In this document: piece after piece, positions 52,840-62,009 of the stretch
Layout of the letters: every line of letters begins with the position of its first letter
How positions within the stretch are numbered: the stretch's first letter is position 1
Assembly (NCBI GenBank): GCA_037833965.1
Contig: AP031355.1
Coordinates: forward strand, 24,453,501 to 24,517,500
DNA from: Marchantia polymorpha subsp. ruderalis
Taxonomy: Eukaryota; Streptophyta; Marchantiopsida; Marchantiales; Marchantiaceae
Reading direction: 5' to 3'
DNA: 64,000 nucleotides
Notes under the pieces: generated by a model
Database searches by the model: none
What the model was told of the DNA's origin: nothing
The model's input: the letters and a program-made list of their open reading frames with translations, nothing else
Translations under genes and position numbers: made by a program

Positions 52840-53850
52840 CCAAATCAATGTGCAAACGGCGTTGCTCGGCCAAGCCCAAGCTCACAATCCATGTCAAGCA
52901 GTTCAGGTCCATAGCCTGATCCAAAACCTGACGACGCGACGCCTCTGAAATTGAAGAAGCCGCGGTCACACCAGTCATAAATCCCATTGCACGCTCTCTC
53001 TCATCGGCGTTGGGCTCCATCAACTGATGTAGGGTATTGTCCCACAATAGTCCAGGTCCAACTCACAATATGCATGTGATGCCGGATAACTGACTAACGT
53101 AGGTAAAGTCATCCGAGGCTGACCTACGCGGTTCACCAATGCCATTGGTGACCTGTCCGCAACTCTCACCACCTGAGAGTATCGAGAGACATCCAAGATC
53201 CTGTCAACGTTGAGTGTAGGATCGTGATGCACATAATCATACGCATGACGCAATATCTCTCACAGCACAAAGTTGGTCCACCACAAAAGTGCACGATGAG
53301 CACGTGAACCAACCCTCGCAACATCCAACAACACTGTTGATCCAATCCATGCCCTAACCTCATGAACACTCGCCATTAACTAAGCCCGAGTGTCACCCAA
53401 CAATGGTACGTTCTCTAGAATGTATGCTGGAGAACGTGTCTGCTGCTCCTGGAGATGACGTAACACTCGTAGCATCTCCCAAAACATCCGAGATCTAGGG
53501 TCATGCAACCATGCTCCATGCCCAGCGCGTGTGTGCCCCTGACATAGCCATCCCGCAATCACCAAATAGATATGTCCAACTCGATCAAGGTCTGGCGCCC
53601 CCAATAATGAAATGTCAGAAGGCAACGCCTTCTGGTATCCTCGAACAGCTGATTGCGGCAACAACAAAGGAAACGATGCATCAACTATGTGACATGTCGT
53701 GAAGAAACTCGACGTGCAGTCTCGTCCTTCTCCACGTACAAGTATCTACGTACAAGAATACCTGACTGCAACACTGCAGCCAAACCCGTGCTGATCCCTC
53801 CAAAAAGATCCAGCAAACAAACACCCTCTGGGGAATACTCCCATACGATA
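52840..53850 (-). pseudogene. Cytosine-5 DNA methyltransferase domain inside the gypsy element (fossil)
   Basis: Five landmarks of C5 DNA methyltransferases occur in canonical order on the minus strand. Motif I is CLLDLFGGISTGLAAVL (about 53770-53830), the AdoMet-binding loop. The motif IV region is GWLCQGHTRAG (about 53520-53560) with the catalytic-Cys position. The motif VI ENV box is YILENVPL (about 53408-53432). The motif VIII region is SRAHRALLWWTN (about 53275-53310). The motif IX-X region is ERERAMGFMTGV (about 52970-53010) and AMDLNCLTW (about 52895-52925). The order is not permuted, so it is not DRM-like; AHRA--WW resembles the DNMT3 group, tentatively. It lies between protease and reverse transcriptase of the same strand and element. 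It is broken with the rest of the fossil. Confidence 0.85.
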
Positions 53851-54211
53851 GGTGTAGTAACTAATGGTGATAGCGTGCTAGGACCACATACTAGCCGACC
53901 ATCTAAGACTCGCTCTGCCTCTGCTGGTAAAGAGGCCTCACTCCAAGCCTTCTTCACCAAGCTATCAGCCTCCAGCTGTAATGCATGGCAAGAACTCCAA
54001 AGTGGCACATCCAAAGATGAAGACACTGCTGCCGCGAGGCTCACAATCTCCTCCACCTCCTCATGAACTGGAGTATCGTCGGCTGACCTCTTCCCCCCCA
54101 ACAAGTCATCAAGCCATGTAAGCACTCTACTGAAACCCGCAACGGAGGCTAAAACCGCAGGAGAAGATCCCAGAGGTCCATCCCGAGAAATAAATCTCAC
54201 AGGCAACTCGC

Positions 54212-55087
54212 TCATACGTCCATCGCCGGACTGCCAACCAGGACGATAGGCAGCGGTTTCCGTCCAGTAGTCCATCCGAAAACCCATGGATATAACACGG
54301 CTCCACCAACAAGCACATCGTATGACTCTGCTGATGAAACCACCGCACGAACTCCAAACTGCGAGCTATCCTGAGCATGATCATGCCTCAACTGCACTGA
54401 TATGCGCTCTCTGGTCATCATGTAAGACCTATCGCTGGTGCCACCGAGTGATGTCTGAATCTGAAATGGACAAGGCTCCAACTCGGACCTTCGAACTCCC
54501 AAACTAATGCAGGCTGTCTTGCCCAACATCAAGGGCTGTGCACCAGAATCCAGCAACACTCTGGCTGGGACATACACCTGCCCTGTAGCACTCATCAAGC
54601 AAAATACACCACTCTGATTGTCCACCATAGACACACCAGGGACAACACTCTCACGATCAATGGCTGGTCGAGCTCGTAAGAACTCCATCCGCGCCAATGA
54701 TGCCTGCCATGTTGACTCATCGCTCAATGTAGTCGTAGAGTATAGCTCCTCAACCATAGCCTCGCCTATCTCGGCACTCGTAGCAGTGACACTCCCACGT
54801 TCACACAACGTGGCTGCTAAACAAAACACCCGAGCCAAGTCAATCCCAAAGTCTATCAGCTCCGTAGCTGAAAATAGTGAAGATCTCAACACTGAGCTAG
54901 CCATCCGCGTCAGTGCACTAGATGGTGTGTTTGTGTCCACAACACGTGACGTAGATGTCTCAGTCCTCCCACTAAGGTCACTAGGTGGTACACGTCTCAT
55001 GGATGAAGTCCTGCCCACACAAGAACGACTGAGGAAGTCTGGCCTGACGCCCACCCTCACAGTTGTGATACCTTTGTGTGTGGACAC
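54212..55087 (-). pseudogene. Gypsy 5' coding region with retropepsin-like protease (fossil)
   Basis: The protease is recognised by ARVLLDSGAQPLMLGKTAC, the DSGA catalytic box of retropepsins with its usual flanks, and by ESYDVLVGGAVLY further on (the flap and ILG-like end). About 170 residues precede it without a recognisable Gag feature such as a CCHC knuckle. Part of the fossil element. Confidence 0.75.
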
Positions 55088-55149
55088 TCTCGGTCCTTGT
55101 GTATATGTGTGAGTTGTGAGTAGAGCATGTTAGCGATGTATGATGTATG
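55061..55149. repeat. Possible terminal repeat remnant of the gypsy element (right)
   Basis: Partner of 41884-41956. A weak match to the plant initiator-Met tRNA primer site (GGTATCA) occurs next to it on the minus strand. Short and diverged, so the assignment is tentative. Confidence 0.35.
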
Positions 55150-55483
55150 GTGATACCGAGTCTCATGACAGAATACATATTCACACGACATTAAAAATAT
55201 TACGAGGTCTATCGAAATCTGCGTACAAAAATAAAATATTACTTCGTCTATCAAAATATGCGAAGAATACAAGCCGTTCAACTAAAAGATGTCGAAATCA
55301 GGAAAAAAATTACAAACAACCAACCAACGAGCCTATGTATCTTATCGATGGGTTAAATTTCATACCCTAGTTTTATCTCAATCTTTTATTGATAATGAAT
55401 TTTATTCCAATGAGATTGTGTTTAATGAAGTCATTTGTTCAGACTAGACAAAAATATGAAGAAAGAAAAGCAATTGAACTCAT

Positions 55484-55572
55484 TTTTTGGACCAATTCTC
55501 TATTTGTGCGTGTCATCCTTGTGCAGAGGCTAATCTTCTCTGTATCGTTCCAATTTTTATGCTGTCCGAAAA
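55484..55572 (-). pseudogene. U6 snRNA-like pseudogene
   Basis: On the minus strand the U6 core is unmistakable: AATTGGAACGATACAGAGAA, GATTAGC, AAGGATGACACGCACAAAT and the 3' end TTGGTCCAAAA. The 5' stem is shortened, and about six bases are missing where U6 has GCATGGCCCCTGCGC (here GCCTCTGCAC). No upstream sequence element or correctly spaced TATA box is visible on the minus-strand 5' side. It is most likely a retro-copied or decayed copy rather than a working gene. Confidence 0.85.
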
Positions 55573-58500
55573 CCAATCATTATTTCACCTAATGGCAGAA
55601 AACTACACATTGAAACAAGTGTATCACTTTTGTAATCGACTTAGAATCAAATTCTCAATATGAACCAACAACCAAAATGATTTATGGAGAGCAACTCGAG
55701 ACTTTACAAAAAAAAAAATCAGTCCACAACCTCTACTATCACAAGTACGTGCTTGCAAATACTGGCTCACTAAAGTGAAACATACAAAGTCATGTTCGAT
55801 CGCAGATCCATACTCGCCTTCTCTGCAGCACACACGAGCACTAACACTTCAATTTATAAATGCACGCCCATGCAATATACGAATAGACTAATTCCAAGAT
55901 ATATCTCACCATAAGTGGTATATTTTGAAATTTGTCACGTACTGAGTTGTTGAACTATCATACCATATCCACATGTAGAATACTTAAGAAGAAACTGCTG
56001 TAAACCTGCTACCTGTCGGTGTCAACCACCGAAATTCCAAATAATTTTCACCAGCCGTATCACGTCACACGGAGAAACAAATATCTCTCATTCCATCTGG
56101 CGCTATTTCAATTGATAAGCAGTGCTGTTAAGTAGAATTCACCGCATCGGATCCGTTTAAGGTCTCCAGGGGCGAAGCACAACAAAACTGAAGCCACACT
56201 TCGAAGCTGATCTTTGTTGTACATAATCAGTTCCTCGCTTTTGAAACCCAGATTAGAATCCAAGTTGCTCTCTTCCATTTCTAGGCTTATCCTGGAGTAC
56301 CGGATGGATGCAATTAAAGTTTTTCATTTCATAGGCTTTTCATCGTGGGCTTTTTAGGTGGATTCCGAAACTGTTTCCTGCATACGAACATGTGACACGC
56401 AGAATGTTGGCATTAGTTCGAAGGGTTTCTGGCCTTTCGGTTCCCCTTCGGTTTGCAGCCAATTTTGTGGATACGGAAGTCAGCTGATGACAGTGTACAC
56501 TCTTGCTAGAGGCACAGTCTATCAGAAGAACGTTGGCTGCGGGAGTGTGGTCAGGGTGGTGAGGGAATGACTGATCGAGCTTCGCCGGTCCCGCAGACGA
56601 CGTGATGGAGGACGAGAGTGTTGACTCCGTGGAGACGCTGTGCTGCTGTCAGTCAACGCTGTATGTTTGGTGTGTGGCGGTCACCGGTCTAGTACAGTAC
56701 TGACCAGCAGCAGGAGTAGCAGCTGACGTAGCTCATGAAAAAGTTTGTGACGCTCGCAAACCGTGCATCCATGACATTCACATTCGGACAAATTAATTGT
56801 TTAGTTTTGGATGCCATTGTGTTGTCACCAGGTGGTTCAATATAAGCCTGGAACTTGAGAAAGTAGAAGCATCTGAATATATTTCAAATTTGGCTGCCTT
56901 GTTGTTCCGCAACCGCAGGGTTCTGAAGTATGTAAAGTTTGTGTTTTCCGGTTGGCCATGGAACGGAGGACAGAAGTAACGTAACTTTCCTGCGTCATAT
57001 TTCTCAAATGTCCTTCGTTAGCGGCAGAACTTCGGTTGAAGTTTAAAGCTCAGACTACGCGTGAGGAGATGCACGTCTTCATGAGTTCTCATTCTAAAAG
57101 TTATCATCACAAGGCTCTTAATAGTCTGGAATCAGCCAAACTCCATTAGCTGAAATCCAAAATTCTGGAACTTCAACGAGTGAAACTTCACATTCGGTCA
57201 TTCAGATGATCACATTAAGTCCATCGGAATGAATGAAGAGCGATGTCAACATTCTTTCGCTACGTTCTCTTTTGTTTTATCCAATCAGGTCCAGACTTAT
57301 ATCTTTGTTACAAAATAGTATTATGATCTGATCCCACTGCAGGCAGCTCTTCAGAATTCAGAATTGCTTAGGGGTCTTCAAATTCGTGCAGCTATCCACT
57401 GTCCGTCTCATGGCCGCTTCGGCCTTCCATGGATTGAGAGTTTCAATTTTTTCATCTACGTGCGTTCATACAAAGATCAGATTATCATAAATTAACAATC
57501 TACCATCAGTACTTTCCTTCTTACCCTTCATTCCATATTTCTCACAGTTCGATTGTGTATTATACGATATGCATAATAGCGCAATGTGTACCGAATATTG
57601 TTTGCCTGTCAGATAGAGCCACATTTAAAGCCATGTACGAAGCAAATGAAATACTTTACCTATTTTTCAACTATATTTTAATTGCTCATATTTCATGTGA
57701 ACTATCCAAATATTTGCTATCGAAAACATTATACCCTCTCTGGCTTCTATGTGTTGGGTCGAAACCATGTTGCGGAGAGGTTTTGATTATCAAACTGTGT
57801 ACGGTAGAGATTTAACTTTGGAATAAACATCTTGCTTTTGAATACGAGCTTGCTGTAACTCCCATTCAGTTCGAATTAGCGTGCTTTGTGACAAATCAGA
57901 CTTGAATAAGCTAAATTCCAAGGTGGGGCAGAAGTTCAGTAGAGCAACTCCTGCTAGTGGTGACCCAAGGGTTCAGGGTACCAAGACTATAGGGTACTAA
58001 GACTATAGGGTACCAAGGTGACACACTTGTACCAAGACTATATGTGTTGGCAGCGAAGGTATGGAACTGGGATATTCTGGACTTCCATCCCAAGGCGGAA
58101 ACTGTGCATGAATTCTCACCCGCCAGCGAAAGATGTCTTAAACTGTGTACGTGTCGAGAAGAGGAAACAACGCCGAGTAGATTCAGAAGTCGCTGGATCG
58201 CTCTAATCTCGAGCTGACATATAGACCTTGACAGCTTGAGCTCGTCCTTGATGGATCCAGTTGCACCAGACCTACCAGACTTGCTGAATGAAGTCTCTGT
58301 CCCAACCCTCTGGCACTACGCATAGCTCCAGACAGTAGGACTTCCATTTTCTCCACATGCAGCATCTTGGTTGAGTCTCGGTGGGCTGCGGAGGCCTTCG
58401 AGTATGATCACCATGGGCCGAAAGCAAATGACAAGCAAGAGTCCATCAGACCTGTCTCAAGTTCTGATTGGTGCTAGAGTATAGCGCTTTTTCCACGTAA

Positions 58501-61500
58501 AAAAGCCTCTACCCGTTGTTTCCGAATTGCGTACAAGGTGAGTCTCTTCAGGATCTTGTTCTTATTAAACTCCCGTCTTATTAAATTACTGTCACCATCT
58601 AAGAGAGTGAGGAGGGAAATTATTCCATGAGAATTGAAGTTCCAACGGGACAGAGAAAATTCAATACGGTTCGTTACGAGATTTTGCCTGTTCGAGGGCC
58701 TACGACGTGCCACAAACTGCAAGCGCCTCTCTCACAAATAGTATTAGTACTAGAGCAGAGCGCTTACATGGTCCAAAAATTCCTTTAACATGTTTACCGT
58801 CAAAGGGTAACGTGCTCTCACCTTCTCCGACGACACACTCAATTCATCTCTGCTTTTTTAAGCTCAGAAAACCTGCAGAGATGTCTTCAGGATACAGTCT
58901 ACAGCAAGACTGGGTCTTTTATTCTTGCATCGTTCATGTATCGTCCTCTGATTGAATGTAATGCATCTGAGTGCAGAGTAGCTGAACAACCCTCTCGCCA
59001 ATCCCCGAGGGCCTAGAGGAACATATTTCTCCCCTGTAGCCTCATCTGCTTACGCTTCTACGACAAGAAGAGCACTTCCAAAGCTCAGCAGCGTCGAAAC
59101 ACACCACGTAGCACATAGCTAAGGTGCACGCAAACATCTCTTTCGGCCCAAAAGCAAATAGTTCAGCACTCTCGCTCTTCTAGTGAAGCAAATCCTCACG
59201 AAAACACCGTGTGACGTCGGAACAGCCAGTCATACTCGGCGGCTTTCCATGTGAATTACCAAAGCGGGTGAACTACAACTTAACAGTGTTCTTTCCTGAT
59301 CTCTGGTCTCGACTGGAGTTGAAGCTGAATTTTACAAGAATGGACGAATCGTTGATATTGAGCATGTTTGGACACTGAAGAATATACTTTCGAAATCTGC
59401 ACTGTTGCTGCTGTTGTTGCTGTTGCTCGCGGGGTGCCATCATGAGCAGGCTCTCCACAAGGGCCCATAAGTCCTGCATTTCTCAAAGATCAGGGAATAT
59501 AAGCTAGAGCTGCGACATCTGAATTCAGTGGCGTCCTAGAAACCCAAAGTTGCAGGAGTGGGTTAGAGTGACTTTCTCGGGACCACCCCATGCCCAATGC
59601 GGGGAGGCCGTTGGGCCAAGGTTCGAGCTCACAGGCGGCTGACTTCCTGAAATGCTTGCGTCCTCTCTCCCGCGAATTGTCCACTGAACCACCGTTAAGA
59701 GGAAATTGTCGAGACCGGGAAGCTTTAGAGAGGAGAGATCCGAATTGGTGTAGAGGCCCCCCCTCGGCACTCAGTCCTTCCGCCCGTGATGGCCACGGGG
59801 TCTGATTCAAGCACATAAAGCACCATCATGATGGAAGATATGATGTAATGATGATCAACCTTGTAATCAAATTCTGTACAAACTTCTCAACTTGGAGAAA
59901 ATGCCTCGCAACCACCACACCAAATGCTGCATCGGCGCATCCTAAATTGTCCACACAGACTTCAACAATGGCACCTAACTGGTGAAGTGCCCCATCCCAC
60001 AGGGGAGAGAATGAGAACAATGATATGCCCATCAAAAGCTCATATCCGAGACCAGAGTACCTGTGACTGAATACATGACCTTCCTGCCTTCGGCGGCGCC
60101 AGATGGAACCCCGGAATCACTCGCTGGATTGCCAACATTTTTGTTTCCCGTCAGTCTCAACTTTCTATTTTTTACCTGCATTTGCCAGCAGCAGCTCAGC
60201 TCAGAGGGCAGAAAAGAAACCAAGTGGCAACGATGCTGACAACGTCCAATTCTCAACATGTGGTAGATAAAGATCTCACCGCCTCCTTATTTGTTGTGAT
60301 GCACTTTTGCTCTGTTCAGCGTGAACTGGCCGGAGATTGTGCAGGAGGAGATTCAGCTTCTGCGAACACTTGTCAGAAGGCTGGTGTGTTCATGAATGAA
60401 GATTGTCTACAGAGCATTTCATTACATAAGACTGACGGTTGATCTTGCTGAAGATTATTACCCTTCATTGTATCAGTTGCGTCCATTCCATTGAAATCTT
60501 TCACCAGTAATGTGTTTGATGAACTGCGACGCAATTCAAAGTAAACACGTTCCGAGTCCATCTTCTGTGAATTTCGAAGTCCCTACACCACACCATCAAC
60601 GAGGAGACCGTATGCACTTCCGAAGTTGAGGGTCGAGTTATTCCGTGTCGATGATGTCATAACTTGGTAGGTCAACTTCACTCTCTGGCGGTATGAGTTA
60701 GTTCGAACTTAAGCCTGCAATGGCGACTTCATTCATTCTCGTCTGCCTCGTCCGGAGGAGATTTTGACATTGCCGGAAGAGTTTCAATTTTTGTTCTCCA
60801 TCGTTCTCTTTGGACAACTTGTCACTCTTCAAGACTGCAGCTTCTACATCTATCCAGAGTTTGCGGCTGTAGACATGCAAATCTCCTCCTTCTATAAGGT
60901 TTCTACGACTTAATCTTCATGTGACAGTGGACGTCTCTCACTCTTTGTTTCTGGCTTGAGAAATATTTCTGCATGAATTTGTAGTTTCCCCTTTCTCGTA
61001 GAAATTCATCCGTGGCTTTGGTGATTACTAGATCGGTTCAAATGCAAGAGTTTTCCTGATTGATTCGAAACCTCCGGAGTGCGAGAATCACGATCTGTAA
61101 GTAGGAACTTTCACGACGTAAGACATGCATTTGCGTAAAGTTGCGGATGCACAACTGGTTGTCGTCTTTCGAGCTTTGGTAAATTCCCTGAGACAGAGAA
61201 GACAAAGTTCGGTCGTCTGTGGTTGGAGAATTCTTCAAGGACAGGTTAAGTCAGGGACGGTACCACATCCAAATGAGAGGTTTCGCACTTCTGTCGTCCT
61301 AATCACGTCGTTGTCTCGATGAAAAGGATGATATGATTATCCCGGGAAGAATCTAGCAAAGCCACTTTTAACTACAATTCTTCCTTGCTGAAGGAAAGTG
61401 CTGTCAGCGGTTGTATAGCTGATGACTGCTGTTGAGTCACGTCGCCGTTTGGCAGGGAGAAAGCTTGAACGTCTCTCAAGGGCATATATGATCGGAGATT

Positions 61501-62009
61501 ATGATCATAATTGCGAGCTCCGAGTCAATAATCGGCGTGAACGAAGCATGAACCTTGAGCCTCTGGCAGTGACGAGTGAGGCCAGTTAGCAGATAATTCG
61601 TATTTCGGAAAGCTGACAGCAGCTAAAGAAGACTCATTACACTTCAGAACGAAGCCTGATGACATCAGGCCGAGAGGACGACTAATTCTAACACTTGATC
61701 ACCTTCATCGCCATCATCTTCACATCAGAATAACACCTCCCGACGGCTTTCTGTTCAAAACAATTGCAGGTTCAAGCTGAAGGAAGAAGAGAAGGCTCTT
61801 CCTGTCACCAACATAAGGAGCCTCCGGGAACCATCTCGACCTTCAGGAGACAGTCATGAAGTATTTCAACAAAAAATCGATCACTTTTGCCAGCCGAGCA
61901 CTTGTTGACAGTCCTGGGTGGAATTGGCTGTGACAGATTTCGAAAGTGAGCCACACTCGAGCATCGAAAGGGGAAAAGGATTTAGTCCAGCACATCTGCA
62001 CCCGTATCG
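55573..62009. other. Spacer between the element complex and the beta-galactosidase gene
   Basis: About 6.4 kb of mixed composition with no recognised gene; the frames are short (mostly under 90 codons). A tRNA-type B-box-like word (aaggttcgagctcac) near 59620 within a GC-rich patch could be a SINE trace. A CAG/CTG-type repeat (tgttgctgctgttgttgctg) lies at about 59404-59423. The final part must hold the promoter and 5' UTR of the beta-galactosidase gene, but no clear TATA box was picked out. Confidence 0.5.
57976..58017. repeat. 16-bp tandem repeat, about 2.6 copies
   Basis: Units gggtaccaagactata (57976-57991) and gggtactaagactata (57992-58007) and a partial third copy to 58017. A related word (gtaccaagactata) recurs at about 58029. 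Confidence 0.9.

Larger units (their letters stand above)
41884..55149 (-). mobile_element. Fossil Ty3/gypsy element with a DNA methyltransferase domain; hosts nested elements B and C
   Basis: Reading on the minus strand from about 55.1 kb downwards: retropepsin-like protease, cytosine-5 DNA methyltransferase, reverse transcriptase, RNase H and integrase (zinc-binding part, then catalytic core). The integrase region is split by elements B and C; without these two insertions the element would be about 5.2 kb. No gag was recognised in the roughly 500 bp between the right end and the protease. The ends are set by two similar segments (41884-41956 and 55061-55149) that may be LTR remnants. It is broken in many places, is older than its nested insertions, and should be treated as a fossil. 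The order PR-RT-RH-INT is that of Ty3/gypsy. Confidence 0.85.

Noticed and set aside
59560-59660. Possible SINE head
   Set aside because: Only a single B-box-like word was found, with no clear A box, tail or target duplication.
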